A DNA stretch of 64,000 nucleotides from Lachnospiraceae bacterium (GCA_017428105.1 JAFRRM010000025.1:25694-89693); one strand, 5' to 3'. Shown: positions 1-7,362, numbered from the stretch's first letter. Notes: a model not told the origin generated them from the sequence alone. A program made the numbers and translations.

Positions 1-306
1 CTGTCCGCTTACGATGAGGCCCTGTCGGCCGAACTGACGAAACTGACCGTGGAAGCCAACCTGCGGATGCGGGAGCTGGGCTTCAAGCCCTATGCGGCGC
101 CGGCGCTGTCATCTGGCGCGCTGTCGCTGCTGCTGACGCTGCGCGGCGAATGGCACTGCGGTTCGGTCTTCCTGGACGGCGTCTACATGGGCTGCCGGAA
201 CCGCTGTACGGAGGCAGGGATCGAGACCGAACTGCTGCCGCAGATGCCGGACGCGCTGTTCGCGCATCTGGAAGAAGCCGCCGAACGGCTGAAAGAGATC
301 ATATGA
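1..306 (+). CDS. C-terminal end of a lactate/malate dehydrogenase-like protein (5' partial)
   Basis: The reading frame is open from the first base of the window, so only the last 101 residues are present. The tail reads GSVFLDGVYMGCRNRC, then a Gly-Ile-Glu-Thr-Glu step and a closing helix ending in AAERLKEII. This pattern (surface strand, small loop, strand, C-terminal helix with a 'Sa..lkevi' ending) resembles the C-terminal domain of NAD-dependent L-lactate/malate dehydrogenases, but the conserved catalytic part lies outside the window. The stop codon overlaps the next start (ATGA), so the two genes are translationally coupled. The family call is tentative. Confidence 0.4.
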   Translation: MSAYDEALSAELTKLTVEANLRMRELGFKPYAAPALSSGALSLLLTLRGEWHCGSVFLDGVYMGCRNRCTEAGIETELLPQMPDALFAHLEEAAERLKEII

Positions 307-1373
307 CGATGGGACCGGAACTGCTTGTGATCCGCCTCCGCGCGGAGAAACCGGAGGAGGAAGCGCGGCTGGACCGCGTGCTGGAGGCCGCGCTGGAAGG
401 GCGCTGCCGGGATGAGATCCGCGATCCCGCGGCGCTGCGGGACGTGCGCGGCAAACGCCTGCTTTTTGCCGTCCCGCTCGGAAGATCCGGGATCAATACC
501 GCCTATACGCAGCTGCTGCTCCGGCTGCGGGAAGAGCCCGCACTGCTGGAAGGCTGCGTCTCCGCGCTGATCGTGGACGGCGGGAGCGAACTGTACACGA
601 AGTCCGCCGCCGCCGAGCTGGCGTTCGCGCTCAATATGGCCGGCAGCGCGCTGATCGGCCGCCCGCTGGTGGAAGCGACCGGTTCGCTGGCCAATTTCCG
701 CATCCAGGCCAGGATCGGCGGCACGGACCCGGACGGCGCCTACCGCGCGGCCGCCAGGGACCTGACAGACCGCCTGCTGGAGCATGATCTCCCGGGGCGG
801 AAAACGCCGGAGATCCTGGTGCTGCACGCCTCCAGTTATCACACGTCCAACACCATGCAGCTGTGGGCCCAGCTGCGCGCCCGCCTGGAGGACTGCTGCC
901 GGATCAAGGAGATCGGGCTGCGCAACGGCGCCGTCTCCGACTGCTCGGGCTGTCCCTACACCGCCTGCCTGCACTTCGGCGAGCAGGGCCGCTGCTTCTA
1001 CGGCGGACTGATGCAGGACGAGGTCTGGCCGGCTGTGCTCCGCGCGCAGGCCGTCGTGCTGCTCTGCCCGAACTACAACGATGCCCTGTCAGCCAACCTG
1101 ACGGCGTTCATCAACCGGATGACCGGCCTGTTCCGCCAGACGCATTTCTATGACAAAGCCGTCTTCGCCGTCATCGTCTCCGGCTATTCCGGCGGCGACA
1201 TCGTGGCCCGCCAGATCATCTCCGCGCTGAACATGAACAAATCGTTCTATCTCCCGCCCCGCTTCGCGATGATCGAGACCGCGAACGACCCCGGCGAGGC
1301 CCTCCGCCTGGACGGGATCGAAGCGCGCCTGGACGGATTTGCGGCCCGGATCCGGGAAACGCTGCTCGGATAA
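303..1373 (+). CDS. NADPH-dependent FMN reductase / iron-sulfur-flavoprotein-like oxidoreductase
   Basis: 356 residues when started at the ATG that overlaps the upstream stop codon. The first ~165 residues form a domain I do not recognise. The C-terminal ~185 residues look like a flavodoxin-fold NAD(P)H:flavin oxidoreductase: a strand-loop LVLHASSYHTSNTMQLW for FMN phosphate binding, then the Cys cluster CSGCPYTACLHFGEQGRC (C-x2-C-x4-C-x8-C) at the position where this family carries its CxxC cluster, followed by D-E-V-W and CPNYNDALSANLTAFINRM. In iron-sulfur flavoproteins such clusters bind 4Fe-4S; here that is only possible. Coupling to a dehydrogenase-like gene suggests a redox pair, function unknown. 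Confidence 0.7.
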   Translation: MTMGPELLVIRLRAEKPEEEARLDRVLEAALEGRCRDEIRDPAALRDVRGKRLLFAVPLGRSGINTAYTQLLLRLREEPALLEGCVSALIVDGGSELYTKSAAAELAFALNMAGSALIGRPLVEATGSLANFRIQARIGGTDPDGAYRAAARDLTDRLLEHDLPGRKTPEILVLHASSYHTSNTMQLWAQLRARLEDCCRIKEIGLRNGAVSDCSGCPYTACLHFGEQGRCFYGGLMQDEVWPAVLRAQAVVLLCPNYNDALSANLTAFINRMTGLFRQTHFYDKAVFAVIVSGYSGGDIVARQIISALNMNKSFYLPPRFAMIETANDPGEALRLDGIEARLDGFAARIRETLLG

Positions 1374-1438
1374 GCCATTGATATCTATAAAAAAACCGTT
1401 CATCCCCGGGAGCGGACGTCCGATCCGCCACATCCCTG

Positions 1439-1467
1439 TTGACTTTTCCCCCTCATTTTACTATAGT
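1439..1467 (+). promoter_or_regulatory. sigma-A promoter for the 19-residue-repeat gene
   Basis: TTGACT at 1439-1444, a 17-nt spacer and TATAGT at 1462-1467. The start of transcription would be near 1474, giving a leader of about 158 nt before the ATG at 1632. The leader holds an open frame (to 1621) with no ATG or GTG start after the promoter, so I leave it as untranslated. The stretch 1374-1438 after the reductase stop shows no convincing terminator. Confidence 0.7.
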
Positions 1468-1631
1468 CTGTTTAATCGGTCAGTTTTTCCTGAATACCGG
1501 CGGACTCTTCCGGATATCGCTGCAGGACTGCGAGCGCTGCCGCCGCCAGACGGAGGAAGCCGTCAGAGGCCTGGCCCGGATCCAGGAGGCGAAGGAAGCC
1601 CGGGAAACTGCACCGGAATGAGGGAGGCATC

Positions 1632-1928
1632 ATGATCAGAGTCTATGCCGGCCGCTCGCCGTCGGGGGATCCGGTATTCACATGGAAGGACGGAAAACTG
1701 TACGCGGGAAGGTCGGCCGACGGGATACCCGTCTATATCTTCGCCGGGAACCGGATCTATTCGGGAGAAGACCCGTCCGGGGAGCCCGTCTACACGATCG
1801 CGGGAAATCAGATCTTTTCCGGGACCGCGGCCCGCGGAAGGGCGGCCTTCCGGTTTGACGACAAATATATCTACTCCGGCGGATGCTGCATGGCGGGCCC
1901 CGCCTTCAATTACAGAGAGGAATCCTGA
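1632..1928 (+). CDS. small protein made of five 19-residue repeats
   Basis: 98 residues, ATG at 1632 preceded by GGGAGG. After MIR the whole protein is five consecutive units of exactly 19 residues (4-22, 23-41, 42-60, 61-79, 80-98). The clearest units are LYAGRSADGIPVYIFAGNR and IYSGEDPSGEPVYTIAGNQ; the pattern is (I/L/V)-aromatic-(S/A)-G, a G at position 9, P-V-aromatic at 11-13 and often G-N near the end. The last two units are degraded, and the final one carries a Cys pair. No signal peptide or membrane segment. The strand-turn-strand pattern suggests a small beta-solenoid or beta-propeller-like fold, possibly a multimer. It is monocistronic between a promoter and a terminator. Function unknown. 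Confidence 0.75.
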   Translation: MIRVYAGRSPSGDPVFTWKDGKLYAGRSADGIPVYIFAGNRIYSGEDPSGEPVYTIAGNQIFSGTAARGRAAFRFDDKYIYSGGCCMAGPAFNYREES

Positions 1929-1957
1929 TCAGCCCTGCGCTGCGGAAAGACCGAACG

Positions 1958-1981
1958 GCCCTGCGGAAGCGGGGCTTTTTT
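1958..1981 (+). terminator. intrinsic terminator after the repeat-protein gene
   Basis: GCCCTGC (1958-1964), GGAA loop, GCGGGGC (1969-1975), followed by six T. Seven-base-pair stem with a GNRA-type tetraloop. Confidence 0.8.
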
Positions 1982-2143
1982 GTATAAAAAACGCATCCCC
2001 TGGGATGCGTGAAGGAGAGAAAAATGAAGCTGCCGTCTTCCGGCGCCACATAATGTCCGGCCGGTATGACGGAATGATGAAGAGGCTTTGCCGCCTTTGT
2101 GAAGCAGGCAGAGTTCGGGGCTGTTCAGCCGGACCCGGCTTTT
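1982..2143. other. non-coding stretch with palindrome and second plus-strand terminator
   Basis: ACGCATCCCCTGGGATGCGT (1991-2010) is a near-perfect palindrome with an A-run on its left, so on the minus strand it reads as hairpin plus T-run and could terminate the minus-strand dehydrogenase transcript. A GGAG precedes a 9-codon ORF (2024-2053), whose stop overlaps a further ATG. At 2127-2145 AGCCG-GACC-CGGCT followed by six T (2140-2145) looks like a plus-strand terminator. A promoter, hairpin or short-ORF RNA is possible, but I cannot assign a known RNA family. Confidence 0.4.
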
Positions 2144-3037
2144 TTAGTCCCGGTCTCTGCGGAAGCGAACGCCCATCTCCTCTTCCCAGACGCGGATCAG
2201 GCCGCCTTTGCTCAGATCCCCGAAGCCTTCCGCGATCGCGCGGCGGAAGACCGCGGCGGCGGCGCCGGTCATGGGCAGGGAGACTTCTTCCGCGGCTTCG
2301 GCCTCTTCGATGTGGGCCAGGTCCTTAAAGGCTTTGTCCACGGGGTAATCGCCGGTGAATACGCCGTCCAGGATGCGGGGGATGAAGTGTTCGGAGGCGT
2401 AGCTGCGGCCGGTCCCGGTGTTGAGGACCTCGCCGATCGTTTCGGGCGCAAGGCCGAGGCGCAGCGCGAGCGGCAGGAGCTCGGCCATACCGGCGACGTT
2501 GATGTCGTAAGCCACGTTGTTGATCATTTTGGCCGCCTGGCCGCAGCCGGAGCCGCCCATGTAGCGCACCGTCGTGCCGATCATGTCCAGGTACGGCTTT
2601 GCCTCGTCAAAAGCCTCCCGCAGGCCGCCGACCATGACGGTGAGGGTCCCGGCGTCCGCCCGCGCCTGCATGCCCGAGACCGGGGCGTCCAGGAAGGCGC
2701 CCACGCGCTCCTCAAAGGCCTCGGCGATCATGCGCGCGCTGTCCGGGGAGATCGTGCTGGTATCGATGACGATGGCGCCGCTCTCCTTCAGATGATGGAT
2801 CAGGCCCCCCTCGCCCAGCGTCACTTTTTCCACCACCGCGTCGTCCGGCAGGGACAGGAAAATGAGGCCGCAGTCCGCCAGGTCCGCGTAGGAGCGGGCG
2901 ATCGTGAAGCCCTCCGCCGCGAGCCGCCGCCTCTTCTCTTCCGCCGCGGTATACACCGTCAGGCTTCCGTTTTTCCGCAAAAGGTTCCGGGCCATGCCCA
3001 TTCCCATAGTTCCCAATCCGATGAAGCCGATCTTCAT
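2144..3037 (-). CDS. 3-hydroxyisobutyrate dehydrogenase family NAD(P)-dependent reductase
   Basis: 297 residues, the normal family length. The N-terminal Rossmann domain starts with MKIGFIGLGTMGMGMA (GxGxxG); the family signature is visible at DAPVSG (about residue 117), and the catalytic Lys lies in GQAAKMINN (about residue 170). The C-terminal half is the all-helical dimerisation domain. Family members oxidise 3-hydroxyisobutyrate or reduce tartronate semialdehyde and related beta-hydroxyacids; the substrate cannot be told from sequence. The start is supported by AGGAGG eight bases upstream. It is divergent from the marR gene and shares a 227-bp control region with it. Confidence 0.88.
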   Translation of the reverse strand: MKIGFIGLGTMGMGMARNLLRKNGSLTVYTAAEEKRRRLAAEGFTIARSYADLADCGLIFLSLPDDAVVEKVTLGEGGLIHHLKESGAIVIDTSTISPDSARMIAEAFEERVGAFLDAPVSGMQARADAGTLTVMVGGLREAFDEAKPYLDMIGTTVRYMGGSGCGQAAKMINNVAYDINVAGMAELLPLALRLGLAPETIGEVLNTGTGRSYASEHFIPRILDGVFTGDYPVDKAFKDLAHIEEAEAAEEVSLPMTGAAAAVFRRAIAEGFGDLSKGGLIRVWEEEMGVRFRRDRD

Positions 3038-3184
3038 GGCCGCTCCTCCTTATTTGCCGTTTGTCCTTGAAATGATTATAGCAGACGGCGGGAGACCGTG
3101 CAACGCCCTGCGGCGGGGCGGGCCAGCGGGAAAAGGGCTCCGATTCCGGATGCCGTGCGTTCACAAAGAATTCACAGAAATTTT

Positions 3185-3234
3185 TTAGGTACCTTGACAA
3201 ATAACGCGGCTCCGTTTATTCTTTAGGTACATAA
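3185..3234. promoter_or_regulatory. paired palindromic operator candidates around the marR promoter
   Basis: TTAGGTACCTTG (3185-3196) and TTAGGTACATAA (3223-3234) are two imperfect copies of a 12-bp palindrome centred on GTAC. The first overlaps the -35 hexamer, the second the expected transcription start. Centres are 38 bp apart. This placement fits autorepression by the MarR protein encoded directly downstream. Confidence 0.55.
3194..3222 (+). promoter_or_regulatory. sigma-A promoter of the marR gene
   Basis: TTGACA (3194-3199), 17-nt spacer, TATTCT (3217-3222). Consensus -35 and good spacing. Confidence 0.8.
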
Positions 3235-3264
3235 AGATTTTTGCCACAGAAAGGAGACTGACGC

Positions 3265-3963
3265 ATGACCGGATTTGAAAAAGCGAAGATCGAAGGACCT
3301 GTTGAAAACATCACGGAACCCATGAAAGAAGAGGCGGCGGAATGCCGCCGCGACGAGGATATCCAAACGGAAAACAGCACGGACGGATGCCGCAGAGAAC
3401 ACAGAAAGGGGTGTCACCGGCCGGAAGGAAGACCGGGCCGCGGCTGCCGTCGGCCGGAGCAAGCTTACGGCGCCGATCGGCCGGAAGGACGTTCGGGTTT
3501 CGGCCCCGGTCCCGAAGGACGGCCCTGCCGCGCTTTTCCCGGCCCCATGGGCCGGCCGTTCCCGCCCATGCCCGATCCCGACAGCCTGACGGGGCTCTGG
3601 ATCCGCTCCCACCGCGCGCTGGAGCGCCGGCCGGCGGACCACCGCGGCGTTCGGCGCGTGCTGCGGCTGCTGGACCTGGGCGGCGGAAGCCTCTCCCAGC
3701 GCGAGCTCACGGAACTGATGGACGTCCGGCCCGGCTCCCTCTCCGAGCTGCTGGGCAAGATGGAAGCCCGCGGCCTGATCAGCCGCATCCGTTCCGGGGA
3801 GGATCACCGCCGCGTGACCGTCTCCCTCACCGAAGCCGGCGCCGAAAAGGCCGCCGAACGCGGCCCCCGCGACCTGTTCGCCACCCTGACCGACGGCGAG
3901 AAGGAACAGCTGAAAGCCCTCCTGGCCAAACTGACGGCCTCCTGGGAAGACAGCGCAAATTGA
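3265..3963 (+). CDS. MarR-family transcriptional regulator with long disordered N-terminal extension
   Basis: 232 residues, ATG preceded by AAGGAG. The C-terminal ~120 residues are a MarR winged helix: the LTELMDVRPGSLSELLGKME recognition region (with the preceding helix starting LSQRE), the wing IRSGEDHRRVTVSLTEAG, and the closing dimerisation helices. The first ~105 residues are unusual: Cys/Arg/Gly/Pro-rich with three PEGR motifs (RPEGRPG, RPEGRSG, GPEGRPC), a stretch expected to be disordered. MarR proteins are usually about 140-170 residues. No effector gene is adjacent downstream: a strong hairpin follows and the next gene has its own promoter, so autoregulation is the only target seen here. 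Confidence 0.85.
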   Translation: MTGFEKAKIEGPVENITEPMKEEAAECRRDEDIQTENSTDGCRREHRKGCHRPEGRPGRGCRRPEQAYGADRPEGRSGFGPGPEGRPCRAFPGPMGRPFPPMPDPDSLTGLWIRSHRALERRPADHRGVRRVLRLLDLGGGSLSQRELTELMDVRPGSLSELLGKMEARGLISRIRSGEDHRRVTVSLTEAGAEKAAERGPRDLFATLTDGEKEQLKALLAKLTASWEDSAN

Positions 3964-3999
3964 TCCCGCCCGCTGCAGAACGCAGCGGACAAGACCGCA

Positions 4000-4034
4000 G
4001 CGGCCCGCCTCTCAGAAGGCGGGCCGCATTCTGT
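4000..4034 (+). terminator. hairpin after marR
   Basis: GCGGCCCGCCT (4000-4010), 6-nt loop, AGGCGGGCCGC (4017-4027): an 11-bp perfect stem. The following tract is only partly T (ATTCTGTT), so termination may be incomplete. Confidence 0.65.
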
Positions 4035-4062
4035 TGAAAATCCCGGCGGAATGTGCTACAGT
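4034..4062 (+). promoter_or_regulatory. extended -10 promoter for the DtxR-like gene
   Basis: TTGAAA (4034-4039), 17-nt spacer, TACAGT (4057-4062) preceded by TGC (extended -10). Confidence 0.7.
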
Positions 4063-4094
4063 AATATTGATCAAGACAAACGGAGGCTCTTTCC

Positions 4095-4463
4095 ATGGCG
4101 ATGCTGGAATCCGGTGAAATGTATCTTGAGACGATCTACATCCTCTCCCAGAGATCCTCTGCGGTCCGGGGGATCGACGTCAGCGAATATATGGGCTTTT
4201 CCAAGCCCTCCGTCAGCCGCGCCGTCGGACTTCTGAAAAAAGAAGGCCTGGCGGTCACGGACGAGCAGGGCTTCATCAAACTGACCGAAGAAGGGCAGAA
4301 GAAAGCCCGGAGCATTTACGAACGCCACACCGTTCTGACGCAGCTCTTCATCAACCTCGGCGTGGACGAAGAGACCGCCGCCGCGGACGCCTGCCGGATC
4401 GAACACTATATGAGCGACAAGACGTTCGCGGCGATCAAAGCCCATATGGTCAAATACAGCTGA
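4095..4463 (+). CDS. DtxR/IdeR-type metal-dependent regulator, short form
   Basis: 122 residues. An N-terminal winged helix (GIDVSEYMGFSKPSVSRAVG) is followed by the dimerisation/metal domain. The primary metal ligands of DtxR can be matched: Met in GEMYLETIY (M9) and Cys, Glu, His in DACRIEHYMSD (C100, E103, H104). Cys at that place is DtxR/IdeR-like rather than MntR-like. Of the ancillary site, H78 (ERHTVL) is kept, but the positions equal to E83 and H98 of DtxR are Thr and Ala. The C-terminal SH3-like domain is absent. Likely an iron-sensing repressor; no transporter gene is adjacent, so the regulon is elsewhere. Confidence 0.85.
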   Translation: MAMLESGEMYLETIYILSQRSSAVRGIDVSEYMGFSKPSVSRAVGLLKKEGLAVTDEQGFIKLTEEGQKKARSIYERHTVLTQLFINLGVDEETAAADACRIEHYMSDKTFAAIKAHMVKYS

Positions 4464-4515
4464 CCGGCCTGACCGGTTCGGCCGCTTCTGTCCCGCCCCG
4501 CAAAAAGGAAGCACG

Positions 4516-4553
4516 AAAAAAGGCACCGCCTCTGTTCAGGCTGTGCCTTTTTA
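4516..4553. terminator. bidirectional terminator between dtxR-like and degV genes
   Basis: AGGCAC-c-GCCT (4521-4531), CTGTTC loop, AGGC-t-GTGCCT (4538-4548), with an A-run to the left and a T-run to the right. It serves both convergent genes. Confidence 0.85.
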
Positions 4554-4582
4554 TTGGTCCTGCGCCTTGTCCGGCCGCGTTC

Positions 4583-5446
4583 TTATCTTTCCCGTCCCCG
4601 GAAGAACAGCGAAAGCATGCCGGGGCCGACGTGGGAACCGGAAAACGGTTCGTGCTTGCAGATGGTGACCGGCACGCCCGGCGTGACGGCCTTCACTTTT
4701 TCCGCCAGCTGCTCCGCTTCCTCCAGACAGTCTCCGTGGGAGATGTAAACGCCCATATCCTGGTCATCCAGATGCTTGTCCCGGTATTTCTTCACCAGAT
4801 CATCTACGGCTTTTCTGCGGCCGCGGGCGATCCCGCAGGAGACGATGTGGCCTTCCTTATCGCCGTACAGGATCGGTTTGATGTTCAGCACCGTGCCGAT
4901 GCGGGCGGTCATGCCGCTGACGCGTCCGGTGCGTTTGAGGAAGTTCAGGTCGTCGACCGTGAAATACTGGCAGGTGTGCGGCACTTCTTCATCCAGGATC
5001 TTCGCCGCTTCCCGGACGTCCACGTCCGCGTCGCTGAGCCGCTGGGCCCGCGCCGCCAGCATGCCGGTCCCCAGGCCGCAGCCCATCGAGTCCACGATGT
5101 GGATGAACCGGTCCTTGAACTCTCCCATCAGTTCCTGCGCGGCCGAGAGCGCCGCGTTGAACGTCCCGCTGATCCCGGAGCTCATGGCCACGTAGATCAC
5201 GTCCAGGCCCTCCTTCAGCGCAGGCAGGAATTCCGACAGGAACAGCTGCGGATTCAGCAGGCTGGTCCTGACTTCCATCCCGTTTCTCAGATTTTCATAA
5301 TATTCGTGTACGTCAAAACTCTCCAGATCTCCGTCATACGTTCTGGTTTCCCCGTTGACCGTATACACGCACGGCAGCATGCGGATCCCCTTCCGCAGGA
5401 AATCCGGCAGGTTGGACGTTCCGTCCGCAAATACCACAAAGGACAT
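4583..5446 (-). CDS. DegV family fatty-acid-binding protein
   Basis: 287 residues. The start MSFVVFADGTSNLP is chosen because AGGAGG lies eight bases before its ATG; a longer in-frame extension to 5476 has no such site. Family features: N-terminal ADGTSNLP (usually D-S-x-x-D-L), SGISGTFNAALSA in the first domain, SMGCGLGTGMLA, DDLNFLKRTGRVS, and the second domain with YISHGDCLEEAEQL. DegV/FakB proteins bind a fatty acid and present it to FakA kinase for acyl-phosphate synthesis at the membrane. No fakA is adjacent. The N-terminal D-S-x-D is replaced by A-D-G-T, a mild deviation. Confidence 0.85.
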   Translation of the reverse strand: MSFVVFADGTSNLPDFLRKGIRMLPCVYTVNGETRTYDGDLESFDVHEYYENLRNGMEVRTSLLNPQLFLSEFLPALKEGLDVIYVAMSSGISGTFNAALSAAQELMGEFKDRFIHIVDSMGCGLGTGMLAARAQRLSDADVDVREAAKILDEEVPHTCQYFTVDDLNFLKRTGRVSGMTARIGTVLNIKPILYGDKEGHIVSCGIARGRRKAVDDLVKKYRDKHLDDQDMGVYISHGDCLEEAEQLAEKVKAVTPGVPVTICKHEPFSGSHVGPGMLSLFFRGRER

Positions 5447-5500
5447 GATGACCTCCTTTTTGACGGATGTGCGCACCGCCGGATGCCGGCGGTCAAGTAC

Positions 5501-5528
5501 ATTATACCTGTTTTTTTCGGATTTTCAA
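5501..5528 (-). promoter_or_regulatory. promoter of the degV gene (minus strand)
   Basis: On the minus strand TTGAAA (5528-5523), 16-nt spacer, TATAAT (5506-5501). Between it and the start lies a CCGCCGG/CCGGCGG inverted repeat with a 3-nt loop (5476-5492) that would form a hairpin in the 5' UTR. Confidence 0.75.
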
Positions 5529-5560
5529 GAGCAGGGGTCCGTCCGTTTTCAGTGTTTTCG

Positions 5561-5589
5561 TTGCATGAACGGCAATTCTGCTTTATACT
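5561..5589 (+). promoter_or_regulatory. promoter of the isomerase/iron-sulfur protein operon
   Basis: TTGCAT (5561-5566), 17-nt spacer, TATACT (5584-5589). Confidence 0.7.
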
Positions 5590-5637
5590 GACACCGGAAG
5601 GTCTTTTCCGAACCATGGCACAGGAGGTTTCAGCGCT

Positions 5638-6468
5638 ATGAACAGACTGGGTATTTGCGACTGGTACATGCTGACCCCGGGCACCGCGGCGATCCGCCAG
5701 GCGGCGAAACTGGGCTGCGGAGCGATCCAGATCACCGATCTGGGCGGAATGACGAGAAACTATCCGCTGCGGGATCCCCGGATCCGGGAGGAGTACCGCA
5801 AGGCGGCCGCGGAGGCGGGGATCCGCTTTTCCGCCCTGCACGGGTCCGGCCTGTACAGCGTTCCGGGCATGCAGTGCGCGGAGGGGTCCGCGGCGCGCGA
5901 GGCGGCGGAGGAGGAATTCAAACTGGGACTGGAAGTCTGCCGGGCGCTGGACATCCCCGCCCTCACGCTGGCTTCGGTCCGGGAAGCGCGCTGCACGAAC
6001 GACGAGGAATTCCGCAACACGGCCCGCTTCCTGAAAGAAATGACCGGCCCCGCGAAGGACGCCGGCGTGGAGATCGCCTACGAGCACTTCTGCCCTACCG
6101 ATCAGCTGCTCTGGCTGTTCGAATATGTAGGGGACGGCATGCGTCTGGCGTTCGATTCCCAGAACTGCGTCCGGGACGGTTTCGGCGACCCCTTCGACGT
6201 GATCCGCGGTCTCGGCGTGGAGCAGTTCTGTTTCGTGCACCTCAAGGACACGCCCGCGGACCGGAAAGGCTGCGCGCCGCTCGGAAAAGGCATCTGCCGG
6301 ATCGAAGAGCAGCTGCGGCTGATCCTGGAAGCCGGCTACGGCGGGGACTTCATCGAAGAAAACAACGTCTATCTTCCGCCGCTCTGTTATGAAGGGATGG
6401 GCCTGGACCTGGCGGCGGACGATCTGGAGCTCGTGCGGCGGGCGATCAGGACCTATGGACGCGCGTAA
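5638..6468 (+). CDS. sugar phosphate isomerase/epimerase family TIM-barrel protein
   Basis: 276 residues; ATG after AGGAGG. It has the AP-endonuclease-2 (xylose isomerase-like) TIM-barrel pattern: AIQITDLGGMTRN, FSALHGSGLYS, IAYEHFCPTDQ (metal Glu), LAFDSQNCVRDG (metal Asp), FVHLKDTP (metal His and Asp) and GDFIEENN (metal Glu). These match the divalent metal ligands of the family, so it is probably an active isomerase or epimerase of an unknown sugar. The next gene starts inside its last codons (14-nt overlap), so the two products are coupled. Confidence 0.8.
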   Translation: MNRLGICDWYMLTPGTAAIRQAAKLGCGAIQITDLGGMTRNYPLRDPRIREEYRKAAAEAGIRFSALHGSGLYSVPGMQCAEGSAAREAAEEEFKLGLEVCRALDIPALTLASVREARCTNDEEFRNTARFLKEMTGPAKDAGVEIAYEHFCPTDQLLWLFEYVGDGMRLAFDSQNCVRDGFGDPFDVIRGLGVEQFCFVHLKDTPADRKGCAPLGKGICRIEEQLRLILEAGYGGDFIEENNVYLPPLCYEGMGLDLAADDLELVRRAIRTYGRA

Positions 6469-7300
6469 AGAAAGACTCATCCGGGATCTGACGGGGATCT
6501 TCCGGAATTGTGAAGGCAATACCGTCCGCGCGGAGGAAGCCATGCCCGGCTGCGAGGGGCTGGTCATTTTTGAAGATCCGATCTTCGGCTTCAGCAGCGC
6601 GGCCGATCCGATCTACCTCACGTTCAAACGAGAAGAGGTCATCGGCAGCAACTTCCTGCTTCCGGCGGAATGGCTTCCGGAAGCGCGCTCCGTGATCTCC
6701 TTCTTCCTCCCGTTTACCGAGGCGGTCCGGCGTTCCAACCGGGACGATCCGGAGAACATCTCCCCCGCGTGGCTCCACGGGCGCATCGAGGGACAGGCCT
6801 GCATCACGGAGTTCACGGGGCGGATCGAAAATTATTTCAGAGACCGCGGGATCAGGACCTGCGTGCCGGCTACGGACCCGCGCTTTGCCGTCCGGACGTC
6901 CGTACTGCCCGAAGGTGACCCCAAAGGCCTGCATATCGCAAGCAACTGGTCCGAGCGGCACATTGCCTTTGCGTCGGGACTGGGCACGTTCTGTCTTTCG
7001 CGCGGGCTTATTTCCGTCAGAGGCGTGGCCGGGCGGTACGGAAGCGTCATCGTGTCCGAAGAGATCGCGCCGGATGAAAGGCCCTATTCGGAAGTTTATG
7101 AATACTGTTCCCGCTGCGGGGCCTGCGTACGCCGCTGTCCGGCCGGCGCCATCACGCTGGAGGGCGGCAAGAATCAGACAAAGTGCCGGCAGTGGATGGA
7201 TCAGATGAAGATCCGCTATTCCCCGCGCTACGGCTGCGGCAAGTGCCAGACCGGCGTTCCCTGCGAAAGCGGGATCCCGGAGAAAGGCAAGCAGCGCTGA
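6455..7300 (+). CDS. epoxyqueuosine reductase-like 4Fe-4S protein
   Basis: 281 residues; the ATG at 6455 overlaps the upstream gene. The N-terminal ~190 residues resemble the QueG-type catalytic domain (KREEVIGSNFLLPAEWLPEA, VISFFLPF, then HIAFASGLGTFCLSRGLI). The C-terminal part has a ferredoxin cluster CSRCGACVRRCPAGAI (C-x2-C-x2-C-x3-C, one cluster) and a further Cys group CGKCQTGVPCESGIP. QueG proper binds cobalamin and two clusters and is longer, so this is a paralogue typical of anaerobes with unknown substrate rather than the tRNA enzyme. Pairing with a sugar isomerase-like gene gives no clear pathway. Confidence 0.7.
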   Translation: MDARKERLIRDLTGIFRNCEGNTVRAEEAMPGCEGLVIFEDPIFGFSSAADPIYLTFKREEVIGSNFLLPAEWLPEARSVISFFLPFTEAVRRSNRDDPENISPAWLHGRIEGQACITEFTGRIENYFRDRGIRTCVPATDPRFAVRTSVLPEGDPKGLHIASNWSERHIAFASGLGTFCLSRGLISVRGVAGRYGSVIVSEEIAPDERPYSEVYEYCSRCGACVRRCPAGAITLEGGKNQTKCRQWMDQMKIRYSPRYGCGKCQTGVPCESGIPEKGKQR

Positions 7301-7362
7301 TCTCCGGCCGGGCGTGGCGCCGCCTTTCCCGGAAGCAGCGGCAGAGAGCAAAAAAAGCCCAG

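Noticed and set aside
1439..1621. 61-codon frame before the 19-residue-repeat gene
   Set aside because: Its only start is the TTG of the -35 hexamer itself, so it cannot be transcribed from that promoter with a start codon.
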